A stretch of 64,000 nt of DNA from Massilia sp. 9096 (lineage in GTDB: Bacteria > Pseudomonadota > Gammaproteobacteria > Burkholderiales > Burkholderiaceae_D). A program made the translations under genes and the position numbers. Shown one piece after another: positions 55,048-64,000 of this stretch. The stretch spans positions 1,488,001-1,552,000 of the forward strand of contig NZ_JQNN01000001.1 of the NCBI RefSeq assembly GCF_000745265.1, given 5' to 3'. Numbering within the stretch: the stretch's first letter is position 1; the number at the start of each line of letters is the position of its first letter. The notes under the pieces were generated by a model. That model was not told the origin of the DNA. It worked only from the letters and a program-made list of their open reading frames with translations, and searched no databases.

Positions 55048-56256
55048 TCAGTCGTTCAGGTAAGGCTCGGCGCCTTCCGGCTCGCCGTGCGCGTCGAACC
55101 CGCTCGCCACCAGCACGCCGTCCAGGCCGGCGGTGCCGAGCGCATCGCACAGGTCATCCAGCTCGGTTTCCAGGTCGGCCGCCAGGTCGAACGGCTTGTC
55201 CACCGTGGCCAGCGGCGCGCCGCCGTCGAGCGGATAGAAGTTGATACGCAGCACTGCATGGCCGCCGACATCGAGCGGCGCGACGACCGCTTTCAGGCGA
55301 TCCGGTTCGCGGTCGAGCTCATCGATGCGGCCGTTGACTTCGGACAGCGTGGCCAGCATCGCCAGCTCCGACAGCGCCTGGTCCTTGGCCCCGTAGAACA
55401 GGTCTTGATACAGGAAATTGATCTCGAGATTGGCCGGATGCGACGACAGGCAGCGCGACAGCAGCGGTGCGATGCTGCCGGCCCACATGCGGTAGCGCGC
55501 CATGCGGCCTTCGAAATAGGCGTCGGCCGCAGCTTCGTCCTTCGGGACGCGGTAGAAGGGATCGTCGGTATGCTTGAGAGAAAAGCCGACCAGGAAACGC
55601 AGCTCCATCGCCTGGTCTTCGGGTTCGTAGTCGCCGTCCTGCCACGGCCGCATGCTCGCTTCGATGGCAGGCGCCGCCGTCAGCTTTTTCGAGCGCATCG
55701 AGGCGGCGGCTTCGCGCAGCATCTCCTGCAAGCCGCTGTAGTGGATGCGGTCGATCGAATCGAGGTCGTACAGGTGGCGCACCAGGTTGACGCGGGTGTC
55801 GGCGCTGGCCAGGCCGGCCTGGCGCAGGCTTTCGCCGAGCTCTTCGAAGGCGGCATCGTCGGCGAACACTTCGTCGGGCTTGAGGCCGCCGGTGCTGTGC
55901 ACGAACAGCGGGATCATGAAGCAGTCGATCTCGGCGTCGGCTTCGCCCTCGATGCGCACCTGCAGCGTCGCCGCTTCTTCCTCGATCTTGTCGCGCAGGT
56001 AGCGGCAGGCGTCGGGGTCGGTGAAGCGCGCGATGTCGATCGCGCCGTACAGCGCCTCGTCGTGCTTGCGGCGCAGCGCGCGCCGCACCAGGGTCAGCAC
56101 GTCCTGTTCGCGTGCGGCCAGCGTGGGCGGGTCGAGGTCTTCGCGTTCGGTGATCTCGAGCGCGAGATCGACCAGGTTCTGGGCCAGGCCCTCGTGGTCG
56201 GCCTCCGCCGCCTGTTGTGCGGATTTGCGGGGGGCGGGGCGCTTGTTTTTCGGCAT
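55048..56256 (-). CDS. DUF2863-like betaproteobacterial protein
   Basis: A 402-aa cytosolic protein starting MPKNKRPAPRKSAQQ, with a basic N-terminus and an acidic alpha/beta body. The conserved-looking stretches are EDLDPPTLAAREQDVLTLVRRAL, RYLRDKIEEEAATLQVRIEG and LEINFLYQDLFYGAKDQAL. It resembles the uncharacterised DUF2863 family known in Burkholderiales. The function is unknown and no domain with catalytic residues is seen. Confidence 0.75.
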   Translation of the reverse strand: MPKNKRPAPRKSAQQAAEADHEGLAQNLVDLALEITEREDLDPPTLAAREQDVLTLVRRALRRKHDEALYGAIDIARFTDPDACRYLRDKIEEEAATLQVRIEGEADAEIDCFMIPLFVHSTGGLKPDEVFADDAAFEELGESLRQAGLASADTRVNLVRHLYDLDSIDRIHYSGLQEMLREAAASMRSKKLTAAPAIEASMRPWQDGDYEPEDQAMELRFLVGFSLKHTDDPFYRVPKDEAAADAYFEGRMARYRMWAGSIAPLLSRCLSSHPANLEINFLYQDLFYGAKDQALSELAMLATLSEVNGRIDELDREPDRLKAVVAPLDVGGHAVLRINFYPLDGGAPLATVDKPFDLAADLETELDDLCDALGTAGLDGVLVASGFDAHGEPEGAEPYLND

Positions 56257-56370
56257 GGCGGACTTCGTAAGGAATGAACAAGCCGCAATGTTAGCAAATC
56301 GACGGCGACAGCTCGATTGTCCCAGAACCCTGGCTGGTGCAGCGTTCGTTTACCCGGTGCACGTCCGGAC

Positions 56371-56393
56371 GGGGCGGCCGCCTGCGCCGCCCC
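56371..56393. terminator. GC-rich hairpin between DUF2863-like and chemoreceptor genes
   Basis: Arms GGGGCGGC (56371-56378) and GCCGCCCC (56386-56393) with a 7-nt loop, 8 bp beyond the chemoreceptor stop. No T-run follows, so it is only a possible terminator. Confidence 0.4.
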
Positions 56394-56400
56394 GGAGGGC

Positions 56401-58005
56401 TCAAGCCGCCAGCTGCAGCTGCGGCTCGCGCGCCGCGCCCGCGCGCGCCGGCGTGTGCGCGTTGCGCGCGACGCCGTCCAGCTGGAATTGCGCCACCAGC
56501 TGGGCCAGTTCGGCCGCCAACTCGCGCAGCGACTGGGCGCTGGCCGCCGCCTCCTCGACCAGCGCGGCGTTCTGCTGGGTCACGTCGTCCATGCCGATGA
56601 TCGCTTGGTTGACCTGGTCGATGCCCTGGGTCTGCTCGCCGCCGGCGCTCGAGATCTCGCCGATGATCACGCTGACCTCGCGGATCTCGTTGACGATCCC
56701 CGCCATCGCCGCGCCGGCCTGGTCGACCAGGCGGCTGCCGTTGCCGACTTCGGTCACCGAGGCGCCGATCAGGGCCTTGATCTCGCTTGCGGCGCTGGCC
56801 GAGCGCTGGGCCAGCGTGCGCACCTCGCCGGCCACGACCGCGAAGCCCCTGCCCTGCTCGCCGGCGCGCGCCGCTTCCACCGCGGCGTTCAAGGCCAGGA
56901 TGTTGGTCTGGAAGGCGATGCCGTCGATCACGCCGATGATGTCGGCGATGCGCTTGGACGAGACTTCGATCGCCCCCATCGAACGCACCACGTCGGCCAT
57001 CACGGCGCCGCCGCCCTCGGCGGTGCTCGACGCGCGTCGCGCCAGCGCGTCGGCGCGCTGGGCATGTTCGGCGTTCTGGCGCACGGTGCCGGTCAGTTCT
57101 TCCATCGCAGCGGCGGTTTGTTCGAGCGCGCTGGCCTGCGATTCGGTGCGGCCCGACAGGTCGAGGTTGCCGGCGGCGATCTGGTCCGACGCCTCGGCGA
57201 TGGTCGCGGCGTGGTTACGGATGCGGCGCACGGTGCCGGCCAGTTCGTCCTGCATGCGCGCGATCGCGCCCAGCAGGCTGTCCTTATGCACGCCGTCCAG
57301 CGGGACCGGCTGCGACAGGTCCTTGCCGGCGATGCGGCGCGTGATCTCGGCCGCTTCCGCCGGGTCGGCGCCGAGCGCGCGGCCGATGCTGCGCACCAGT
57401 GCCCAGCCAAGACCGGCGATGGTGACCAGCGCGAGCGCGAACACCAGCATGAAGCGGGTGGCCGAGGCGTAGAACACGTCGTCGATGTCGTCGTTGAAGA
57501 AGCCCGTGCCGATCCACCAGCCCCAGGGCTGGAACGCGATCACGCCGTTCAGCTTGGGCACCAGGGCGCCGGTCTTCGGATGCTTGGCCTTGGTGGCCAG
57601 CAGCGCGACGCGCGACTTGGCCAGGGCTTCCTCGAAGGCGAGGCCGTCCGGGCGGCCGTCCATCGTCTCGCCCTGGGCCACCTTGCCGACGTTCTCGGCC
57701 TTCGGGTGCACCAGGTTCAGGCCGTTCGGCAGGCGTACCCAGAAATAGCTCTTGCCATCGTTGTTGAGCTGGGTAAGCGCCTCCTTGGCGGCGGCTTGCG
57801 CCTGCGCTTCGCTCAAGCGCCCTTGCTTCTGCTCGTCGTTGTAGTGGGCAACCAGGTGTTCGGCCTGGATCAGCATGTTGGTGATCTGCGCTTCGCGGTC
57901 GTCGAGCATGGCGCGATGCAGGGTGCTCAGGCCGAGCGTGCCCAGCGAAGCCAGTGCAACGACGGCGGCGCCGACGAGAAGGAGGAGACGGGTCGAAACT
58001 TTCAT
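56401..58005 (-). CDS. Methyl-accepting chemotaxis protein with Cache-type sensor
   Basis: A 534-aa chemoreceptor, start [11 protein letters not shown] (58005) with a longer frame from 58041. TM1 at 4-26, single Cache-like periplasmic domain at about 40-180 ([23 protein letters not shown]), TM2 at about 185-207, HAMP-like linker, and the MCP signalling domain with the hairpin tip [30 protein letters not shown]. The C-terminal tail is Ala/Arg-rich without an obvious CheR pentapeptide. Signal: small molecules, possibly acids. Confidence 0.9.
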   Translation of the reverse strand: MKVSTRLLLLVGAAVVALASLGTLGLSTLHRAMLDDREAQITNMLIQAEHLVAHYNDEQKQGRLSEAQAQAAAKEALTQLNNDGKSYFWVRLPNGLNLVHPKAENVGKVAQGETMDGRPDGLAFEEALAKSRVALLATKAKHPKTGALVPKLNGVIAFQPWGWWIGTGFFNDDIDDVFYASATRFMLVFALALVTIAGLGWALVRSIGRALGADPAEAAEITRRIAGKDLSQPVPLDGVHKDSLLGAIARMQDELAGTVRRIRNHAATIAEASDQIAAGNLDLSGRTESQASALEQTAAAMEELTGTVRQNAEHAQRADALARRASSTAEGGGAVMADVVRSMGAIEVSSKRIADIIGVIDGIAFQTNILALNAAVEAARAGEQGRGFAVVAGEVRTLAQRSASAASEIKALIGASVTEVGNGSRLVDQAGAAMAGIVNEIREVSVIIGEISSAGGEQTQGIDQVNQAIIGMDDVTQQNAALVEEAAASAQSLRELAAELAQLVAQFQLDGVARNAHTPARAGAAREPQLQLAA

Positions 58006-58146
58006 GAATGATGACGGCTCAGGTAGTGAATCGTTGGTCATCGTACGGCGGACGGATCAGCGGTCAGCCGGCGGACGGCCGTGCATGAGGCGCGTCCGGA
58101 CGCACGGGAGAATATATATTGACGTGAAGCAATTCTACCGTACGCT

Positions 58147-58854
58147 TCAATCATCGAGGTGGGAAATGAAGAAATCCGGGCGCAACTTGCGTGTTATTTC
58201 CAACACGGGCATCACGTGATCGAGGTGTTCGCGCATTGCGCCGGCCGCGCGGGCCGGATCCCGGGCCTCGATCGCCGCCACCACCGCCCGGTGTTCTTCG
58301 AGCACGCCGGCCATGCGGCCGGCCAAAGGCAGGGTCAGCTGGCGGTAGCGGTCCATCTGCGTCTTGGCCTGCTGGATGATCGGCCACACGCCGGGGCAGC
58401 CGGACATCGAGGCCAGGGCCGCGTGGAACTGCTCGTCGGTGCGGTGGAACGCGTGGAAGTCGCTGGCGGCGATCGCCACCGCCTGCTCCTGCAGGATCGC
58501 GTGCAGGCGCACGGCGTCCTCGGGCGTGGCGCGCGTCGCGGCCTTCTCGATGATCGCCAGCTCGAGCGCGTGGCGCACCAGGTTGGCTTCTTCGAGCGCG
58601 TCGAGCGGGATGCGGGCGACGAACGTGCCCGAGCGCGGAATCACCTCGATCAGGCCTTCGTCGGCCAGGCGCTGCACGGCTTCGTGCACCGGCGTGCGGC
58701 TGGTGCCGAATTCCTCGGCGATGTCACGCTCGACCACGCGCGTGCCGGGCAGCATGTCCATGCCGACGATGCGCTGGCGCAGCGCCAGGTAGACGCGGCG
58801 CGCGGCGCTCAGGCTGTTTTCGGTGACGGATTGAGGGGGTGTCGGCGTATTCAT
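58147..58854 (-). CDS. GntR/FadR-family regulator
   Basis: A 235-aa regulator with an N-terminal winged HTH (RDIAEEFGTSRTPVHEAVQRLADEG) and a C-terminal FCD all-helical ligand domain (residues 88-220) with metal-binding His/Asp likely. It lies beside kdgK and in front of the pectin genes, so it may control uronate use (ExuR/UxuR/KdgR-like), though this is from context. Confidence 0.9.
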   Translation of the reverse strand: MNTPTPPQSVTENSLSAARRVYLALRQRIVGMDMLPGTRVVERDIAEEFGTSRTPVHEAVQRLADEGLIEVIPRSGTFVARIPLDALEEANLVRHALELAIIEKAATRATPEDAVRLHAILQEQAVAIAASDFHAFHRTDEQFHAALASMSGCPGVWPIIQQAKTQMDRYRQLTLPLAGRMAGVLEEHRAVVAAIEARDPARAAGAMREHLDHVMPVLEITRKLRPDFFISHLDD

Positions 58855-58888
58855 GGACGAAAGTGTAACGAAACTTGGCGCTTTCGTG

Positions 58889-59854
58889 TCAAGGCCTCGA
58901 TGCCGCGGGCAACAACTGCGCCGGCATGAACTCGCGCCCGATGATCGCGCCGCGGCGGCGGATCACGGCGCCGGCCAGCAGGTGGCCATCGCGCGCGGCC
59001 GCGGCCGGATCCTTGCCCGCCAGGCGCGCCGCCATGTAGGCCGCGCCGAACGAGTCGCCGGCGGCGGTGGTGTCGACCACGTCGTCGACCCTTGCCGGCG
59101 CGATCTCGTGCAGCGCGCCTTCGGCCCACACGACCGCCGGCTCGGCGCCGCATTTGACCACCACTTCCCTCACCCCTTGCGCGCGCGTGCGCTCGACCGC
59201 GGCCTGCGCCGTGTGCTCGCCATAGAGCGCCTGCTCGTCGTCCAGCGTCAGCAGGGCGATGTCGGTGTGGGCCAGCACGCGGCCGTAGACCGCGCGCGCC
59301 AGGTCGGCGCTTTCCCACAGGCGCGGCCGGTAGTTGTTGTCGAACACCACGCTGCCGCCGCCGGCGCGGCACTCGGCCAGCGCGGCGATCAGCCGCTCCC
59401 GGTCGGACGGCGCCAGGATCGCCAGGCTGATGCCGGACAGGTAGACCATGCGCGCGCGCGCCAGTTGCAGCAGCACCTGGCCGGCCGCGGGCGCGTCGAG
59501 CCAGTGCCTGGCGGCTGAATCGCGGCGCCAGTAATGGAAGCGCCGCTCGCCCGACGGTTCGGTCTCGATCATGTAGATGCCCGGCAGGCGGTCGGGCAGG
59601 CGCTGCACGCAGGCCGTATCGATGCCTTCGCGTTCCCAGCTGGCCAGCATCTCGGCCGACATGCCGTCCGCGCCGAGGCCGGTGACGTAGGCCACGCGCG
59701 CGCGCGCCGGGTCGAGCAGGCGCGCCATGTAGACCGCGGCGTTGAGCGTGTCGCCGCCGAAGCGGTAATCCATGGCGCCATCGAGGCCGGGGCTGCGCTG
59801 CAGCTCGATCATGCATTCGCCGATCGCGTAGACCGTCTGTGGTTGGGATTGCAT
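58889..59854 (-). CDS. kdgK: 2-dehydro-3-deoxygluconokinase (PfkB family)
   Basis: A 321-aa ribokinase-type enzyme, ECMIELQRSPGLDGAMDYRFGGDTLN being the substrate N-terminal motif and VVDTTAAGDSFGAAY the catalytic anion-hole motif with base Asp. It phosphorylates KDG from galacturonate and glucuronate breakdown, giving KDPG for the Entner-Doudoroff aldolase. The terminator 38 bp upstream separates it from the polygalacturonase, but both belong to the same pathway. Confidence 0.88.
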   Translation of the reverse strand: MQSQPQTVYAIGECMIELQRSPGLDGAMDYRFGGDTLNAAVYMARLLDPARARVAYVTGLGADGMSAEMLASWEREGIDTACVQRLPDRLPGIYMIETEPSGERRFHYWRRDSAARHWLDAPAAGQVLLQLARARMVYLSGISLAILAPSDRERLIAALAECRAGGGSVVFDNNYRPRLWESADLARAVYGRVLAHTDIALLTLDDEQALYGEHTAQAAVERTRAQGVREVVVKCGAEPAVVWAEGALHEIAPARVDDVVDTTAAGDSFGAAYMAARLAGKDPAAAARDGHLLAGAVIRRRGAIIGREFMPAQLLPAASRP

Positions 59855-59891
59855 CGATTTTCCTTTGTGTTTCGCGAATTTTATCCGTAAA

Positions 59892-59924
59892 AAAGCCCCG
59901 CCGCCGGTGGGCAGACGGGGCTTT
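59892..59924 (-). terminator. Rho-independent terminator after the polygalacturonase gene
   Basis: Arms AAAGCCCCG (59892-59900) and CGGGGCTTT (59916-59924), loop 15 nt, with AAAAA in front giving a U-tract for the minus strand. It ends the porin-GH28 transcript 18 bp after the stop. Confidence 0.85.
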
Positions 59925-59941
59925 CGATTGCGGCTCGGGGA

Positions 59942-62089
59942 TCAGTGATTCGAATCCCAGGTCGAACCGAAGTAGTTGGAAGCGCCGATGGCCGGGAAGT
60001 CGACATAGGCCTTCGAGCAGTCCACCACCTTGGACGGGTCGACCGCCTTGGTCGGGGTGCCGGTGATCACGTTGCGGTTGTTCGCGTCGGCGATCAGCGG
60101 CAGGTTCACGCCCTTGATCGTCAGGTTGGCGTCCGAGGTGAACAGGTTGATGCTGTCCGGCGAATCCGCCACCACGTTATTCATGGTCATCACCAGCGGG
60201 TACTGCGGGTTGCCGAAGCCGCCGCTATTGGCCTGGAAGCCCTGCAGTTTGACGCCCGACGAGCCCTGGATGCGCACGTTGTTCAGCGTGATGTCGTGGA
60301 AGTTCGGGAACAGCGGACCCGCAGCCGGAAGGGCCTTGGTGCTGTAGTACGGCGTGAACAGCAGTGCGTTGGAGGCGTTCTCGATGCAGATGTTGTTGTA
60401 GAAAACATTGCTGACTTCGCCGCCGCGCGCATAGTCCGACTTGATGCGCAGGCCTTCTTCCGAGTCGCGGAACGAGTTGTCGTACACCTGGACGTTCGTC
60501 ACGCCGGCATTGGTCTCCGAACCGACCGAGATGCCGTGGCCCCAGTAGATGTGGTTGTGGGCGATCACGATGCCGTACTTGCGGTCGGCGCGGACGTCGC
60601 GGTTGCCGTCGATGCCAGGCAGGCCGGAACCGGCCGGGCTCGGGTTGCTGCTGCCCTTGAGCGCGATGTCGTCGTCGCCGGTCGACACGTAGTTATAGGC
60701 GAACACGAAGTTCTTCAGGTAGCCGTCGAAGGCGATCTTCTGTGCCGACGTGGTGGTCGAGCCGGTGGCGAGCGCCACCGAGGTCGGCTTGGAAGCCGAA
60801 CCCGGGTCGAAGGCGTCGGTGTTCTTGACGTTGTCTTCGTTGTACACGGCGCCGGTGTACAGCGGGTTACCGTTGCCGGCCGGGTTGGCGAACGCCGCCA
60901 GCGACGGGGTCTGCACCTTCACGCCCCACACGGTCAGGCCATCGACGCCGCTCGGCACCACGTGGAAATTGGTGCTGTTGTTGAGCGTGATGCGGTACAG
61001 AGTCAGGTTCTTCGCGTAGTTGAACACCATCATGCGGAAGTTCGACTGCGAACCGTAGCCGGTGGTGCCGTTCTGGACCATGTTGCCCAGGTAGGCCAGG
61101 TCCCACCACGTCATGTTGCGCGACGAGGACTTCGAGTCGACCACGGTGCCGCCGTTGTCGCAGGCGGTGCCGTCGGCGGCCTGGGTGCCCTTGGCGTAGT
61201 TGACGTAGGTGTTCGAGCAGGTCATGTCGACCTTCATCAGCGGGTACAGCTTGTTGCTGGTGACGATCTCGGCATAGCCGCGGCTGTCGATGCGGCCGTC
61301 GCCCATCACGGCCGAATTGACCATGTTGTTACCGTTGATCAGCGCCGAGCAGTTCGACGACGAACCCGCCTTGGTGGCCGACACCGCGGTATTGCCGCAG
61401 TAAGGGCCGGCCGGGTTCGGCGAGAACGCGGTCACGTCGCGTGTCGCGTACATGGTCACGCCCTTGTCGATCCACAGGGTCACGCCCGACGGCAGCGTCA
61501 GCGGGCCGGTGATGAAGCCATTGCCCGGGCCTTGCGAGTTGACCACCAGGCGCACCGCGAACTTCGATGCCTTGTACTGCGGCTTGGCCAGTTCCTCGCC
61601 CGACACGCCGGCGATGTTGACGTTCGGCTTGGCGGCAGCGGTCTGGCTCGCCACCGCGCTGGCATCGGCGGCGGCGATCTTGGCGCCGACTTCGGCATCG
61701 ACCGACGCGCCGCAGGCGTCCAGCGCGGCCTGGATGCGGGCCTGGTCAGGGTTGATCATGGTCTTGTCGACCGCGACGCCGACGCCCGACTTGGACGGAT
61801 CGGCTTCCGGCGGCAGCGAGCCGTCCGGGCGGCTGACCAGGTTGTTCGACGCTTGCAGGGTCGCGCACACCTGGGTGTCGTTCGGCAGGGTCGGTTCCGG
61901 CGGCAGGTCCGGGTCGTACGAGGTGGTGCCGACCTGGTAGACCGAGCCGGCAGTGTAGGCGACCGCGGCTTGCGGCGAACCGCCGCCGCCGCCACCGCAG
62001 GCTGCCAGCGCGGCGGCGATCGCCGCCATCGGCAGGACCAGGCGGACGTCTTTCGCGACGCCGGCCAGTTTCTGAATCTGTTTACTCAT
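59942..62089 (-). CDS. GH28 polygalacturonase, lipoprotein
   Basis: A 715-aa secreted lipoprotein with lipobox ALAAC at residues 27-31 followed by a poly-Gly spacer. GH28 right-handed beta-helix motifs: KNTDAFDPGSAS (NTD), GDDDIALKG (DD), WGHGISVGSE (GHG) and LRIKSD (RIK), all catalytic acids present. It hydrolyses polygalacturonan (pectin) at the cell surface. The N-terminal 170 residues are an extra region of unknown role. Porin and MFS transporter genes lie upstream in the same direction. Confidence 0.93.
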   Translation of the reverse strand: MSKQIQKLAGVAKDVRLVLPMAAIAAALAACGGGGGGSPQAAVAYTAGSVYQVGTTSYDPDLPPEPTLPNDTQVCATLQASNNLVSRPDGSLPPEADPSKSGVGVAVDKTMINPDQARIQAALDACGASVDAEVGAKIAAADASAVASQTAAAKPNVNIAGVSGEELAKPQYKASKFAVRLVVNSQGPGNGFITGPLTLPSGVTLWIDKGVTMYATRDVTAFSPNPAGPYCGNTAVSATKAGSSSNCSALINGNNMVNSAVMGDGRIDSRGYAEIVTSNKLYPLMKVDMTCSNTYVNYAKGTQAADGTACDNGGTVVDSKSSSRNMTWWDLAYLGNMVQNGTTGYGSQSNFRMMVFNYAKNLTLYRITLNNSTNFHVVPSGVDGLTVWGVKVQTPSLAAFANPAGNGNPLYTGAVYNEDNVKNTDAFDPGSASKPTSVALATGSTTTSAQKIAFDGYLKNFVFAYNYVSTGDDDIALKGSSNPSPAGSGLPGIDGNRDVRADRKYGIVIAHNHIYWGHGISVGSETNAGVTNVQVYDNSFRDSEEGLRIKSDYARGGEVSNVFYNNICIENASNALLFTPYYSTKALPAAGPLFPNFHDITLNNVRIQGSSGVKLQGFQANSGGFGNPQYPLVMTMNNVVADSPDSINLFTSDANLTIKGVNLPLIADANNRNVITGTPTKAVDPSKVVDCSKAYVDFPAIGASNYFGSTWDSNH

Positions 62090-62122
62090 GGATTGCTTCT
62101 CCGGGTGTCTCTTCTGGTTGTA

Positions 62123-63409
62123 TTAGAAGCGTGCGATCAAGCCGATACCGAAGGCGCGCGGGCTGTCGCCCGGCGCCAGGTAGGCGTCGCTCTTGCCGAT
62201 GTCGTTGCTGTAAATCGGCGCCTGGCCCAGGTTCACGCTCTGCTGGGCGCGGTTGCGGATCTTGGTGTAGTAGACGTACGGGCTGAGGTAGCGGTTCAGG
62301 TTGAAGATCGCACCGATCGAGTACTGGGTCGCACCGAAGTCGCCGTTGTTGGCGAAGGTGGTGTTCTTCAGGTCGTACAGCTTGCCGTAGGACGCCATCA
62401 CGGTCGCGCGGCCGAAGTCTTGCGCGATCGAGGCCATGGCCGCGTTCTGCTTCATGGTGCCGTAGGTCGAGCCGGCATAGAAGCTGCCGGCGCTCGGCAC
62501 GGCCACGTCTTCGTAGCCGTAGCGGCCCTGCTCGAAGCCCAGGCCGATGGTGGTGTGGGTCGGCAGCTTGTAGACGCCCACGACCTTCGCGAAGTCGGTC
62601 TTGGCGCCGGCGACTTCGCCGGTGCGGAAGCCGAAGCCCTGGGTCAGCATGTCGGTGTTGACGCCGGTGCTGTTCTGGCGGTCGTAGCCGACGCCCAGCG
62701 ACAGCGGGCCCCAGGTGTACTTGGCGGCCACCGACCAGCGTGCGCGGTTGGTGTTGCTGTCCTGGGTCTCGTCGAAGCCGTAGGAAGCGCCGACCTGCAG
62801 GCCGTAATACACCGGCGACAGGTAGTGCGCCGAATTCTTGTAGCGTGCTTCGCCGCGCGAGAACACGCTGTCGGCATTGCCCGACATCTGGGCCGAGGTG
62901 TTGTTCCACACGTCCAGGCCGCGCACGGTCAGGCCGAGGTTGCCGCCCAGCTCACCGCCCGAGCCGATCAGGCTGCGGTACACCGAGTCGTTGTTACCGA
63001 TGACAAAGGTACCGAACTTGGCGCTTTCGATACCGACGTAGCTGTTGCGCGAGCTCAGCGTCTGCGACTGGCCGCGGGTGTTCACGCCGCCTTCGTCGAA
63101 GTTGTTGAGTGCGCCCTCGAGCTGCCACACGCCCTTGATGTCATCGGTGACGCCGATGTTGCCGCGAAAGCCGATACGCGAGTTGCCGTCGGAGACACGG
63201 CCGCGGGTGCTGTACGGCGTGGCGCCGCCGGTCGCCTGCACCGACTCGATCTGGCCATTCAGGAAGCCGTAGATCTGGGTGTCCACCTTCATGTTGGCGA
63301 GCTCGCCGAGGGTGGTCGAATTGGTCGTCTCCGCCTGTGCGGCGCTCGTCAGGAAAGCCAGCGCAGCCGCTGCCAGGATGGTCTTCCTGCTAGTGATGGA
63401 ATACGTCAT
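62123..63409 (-). CDS. Gram-negative porin
   Basis: A 428-aa outer-membrane protein starting MTYSITSRKTILAAAALAFLTSAAQA (signal peptide). The rest is rich in alternating beta strands and aromatic girdles (VTDDIKGVWQLEGALNNFD; YVGIESAKFGTFVIGNNDS) and ends in ...IARF, the terminal Phe needed for BAM insertion. Porin_4 type. Adjacent to the polygalacturonase, so it probably lets oligogalacturonides or uronates pass. Confidence 0.93.
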   Translation of the reverse strand: MTYSITSRKTILAAAALAFLTSAAQAETTNSTTLGELANMKVDTQIYGFLNGQIESVQATGGATPYSTRGRVSDGNSRIGFRGNIGVTDDIKGVWQLEGALNNFDEGGVNTRGQSQTLSSRNSYVGIESAKFGTFVIGNNDSVYRSLIGSGGELGGNLGLTVRGLDVWNNTSAQMSGNADSVFSRGEARYKNSAHYLSPVYYGLQVGASYGFDETQDSNTNRARWSVAAKYTWGPLSLGVGYDRQNSTGVNTDMLTQGFGFRTGEVAGAKTDFAKVVGVYKLPTHTTIGLGFEQGRYGYEDVAVPSAGSFYAGSTYGTMKQNAAMASIAQDFGRATVMASYGKLYDLKNTTFANNGDFGATQYSIGAIFNLNRYLSPYVYYTKIRNRAQQSVNLGQAPIYSNDIGKSDAYLAPGDSPRAFGIGLIARF

Positions 63410-63452
63410 TGGAAGGTCTCTTTTTTTAACAAATAAAGCAGAAAATGCCTGC

Positions 63453-64000
63453 TCAGGACTGCGCCGCCGCTGCGGACGGAGCAACGTTCAAGGGTGGACG
63501 GGGTCCGCTATCGCGCACCAATATCCACACCACGACTGCCGCCAGCACGTCGAACACGGCCAGCACGACGAACATCGGGCTATAGCCCACGTGCGTGACC
63601 AGGACGCCGAACAGCAGAGTGAACAGCGTCGCGCCCAGGTAGCCGGACATGCCGGCAAGACCGGTCGCGGTCGCCACTTCGTTCTTGCCGAACACGTCGG
63701 ACGTGATGGCGTACAGCGCCCCGGAGAGAGTCTGGTGCGCAAAGCCGCCGATGCACAGGAGGAAGATCGCGGTGTAGGGGCTGGCCACCAGGCCAATGCA
63801 CCCTGGGGCGATCATACACAGCGAACCGAACGTCATGACATACTTTCTGGAACTAAATAGTGTTACGCGGAAATGCTTGTGGACAAAAGGCGACAGATAG
63901 CCGCCCAGCACGCAGCCGATGTCCGCCGCCAGGAACGGCAGCCATGCAAAAGCAGCAATTTCTTTCAGGTCCATGTGGCGCTCGGTCGCCATGTACAGCG
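63453..64000 (-). CDS. MFS transporter of hexuronate (ACS) type, partial at right edge
   Basis: The 3' part of the gene, about 182 codons; the frame is open to the edge and the 5' end is outside. About five predicted helices with the ACS-family pattern AAFAWLPFLAADIGCVLGGYLSP and GFAHQTLSGALYAITSDVF. ACS-type members transport uronates and related sugar acids, as ExuT does. It is cotranscribed or close with the porin and polygalacturonase, forming a pectin-uptake operon. Confidence 0.85.
   Translation of the reverse strand, partial: LYMATERHMDLKEIAAFAWLPFLAADIGCVLGGYLSPFVHKHFRVTLFSSRKYVMTFGSLCMIAPGCIGLVASPYTAIFLLCIGGFAHQTLSGALYAITSDVFGKNEVATATGLAGMSGYLGATLFTLLFGVLVTHVGYSPMFVVLAVFDVLAAVVVWILVRDSGPRPPLNVAPSAAAAQS

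Noticed and set aside
59945..63436. A 1163-codon + strand frame across the polygalacturonase and porin genes
   Set aside because: It is an antisense shadow of two genes with clear families and signal peptides.

Overview
The window looks like a piece of a high-GC betaproteobacterial chromosome, most likely Oxalobacteraceae of the Massilia/Telluria/Duganella kind. The grounds are family-level and no database was searched: a dif-type XerCD site of proteobacterial form, a DUF2863-like protein, DUF2382/KGG stress proteins, a porin ending in Phe and a polygalacturonase/porin/hexuronate-transporter cluster. From about position 15600 the sequence is a GC-rich core with short intergenic gaps. Positions 1 to about 6000 are visibly more AT-rich and look acquired.

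Region A (1-5882) is an accessory island with four genes that do not match a system I can name. Three lie in one tight operon: a SEC-C protein with a PD-(D/E)xK nuclease signature (cut by the left edge), a 447-aa protein, and a 451-aa protein with a second D...ExK signature. A fourth protein (395 aa) is a diverged paralogue of the 447-aa one: both share a VLxxY block, a QRxW block, an LFRNT block and a C-terminal LRxRxxH motif at nearly the same spacing. I read this as a candidate uncharacterised nuclease/defence system.

Region B (about 6000-13820) is a compact Tn7/Tn5053-like transposon: a degenerate TnsA-like protein, TnsB/TniA DDE transposase, TnsC/TniB ATPase and a TnsD-sized TniQ protein, then a divergent pair of a tyrosine recombinase and a KfrA-type coiled-coil protein. 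The pair resembles the TnpS/TnpT cointegrate-resolution module of Tn4651-type Tn3 transposons, with a palindrome and direct repeats in the gap between them. Loss of the TnsA catalytic residues would predict replicative, cointegrate-forming transposition, which is what such a resolvase would be needed for. Candidate TnsB sites occur in inverted orientation at both ends. A 28-bp dif site (13818-13845) lies immediately outside the right end, followed by a second, different tyrosine recombinase (13895-15067).

Region C (15600-34700) is core metabolism: small stress-type proteins, a Cys-rich copper-binding protein, an amidohydrolase coupled to the NMN transporter pnuC, a PPOX-fold protein, two exopolysaccharide-type glycosyltransferases, nadB, a DMT exporter, a sirtuin coupled to an alpha/beta hydrolase, nadC-nadA, a YbiT-type ABC-F protein, ldcA with an alpha/beta hydrolase, and tadA-queD-queE. 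Pyridine-nucleotide genes (pnuC, nadB, sirtuin, nadC, nadA) are concentrated within about 11 kb.

Region D (34900-64000) holds a PAS-GGDEF cyclase, an IS1595-family insertion in the A-run of a terminator, DUF2382 stress proteins, a secreted nuclease, small membrane proteins, a PhyH dioxygenase, a Nudix hydrolase, a very large hybrid histidine kinase, an MscS channel, a KGG protein, UDP-galactopyranose mutase and a glycosyltransferase, an SDR/TetR divergent pair, a DUF2863-like protein, a chemoreceptor, and a pectin/galacturonate block (GntR regulator, KDG kinase, GH28 polygalacturonase, porin, and an ACS-family MFS transporter cut by the right edge).
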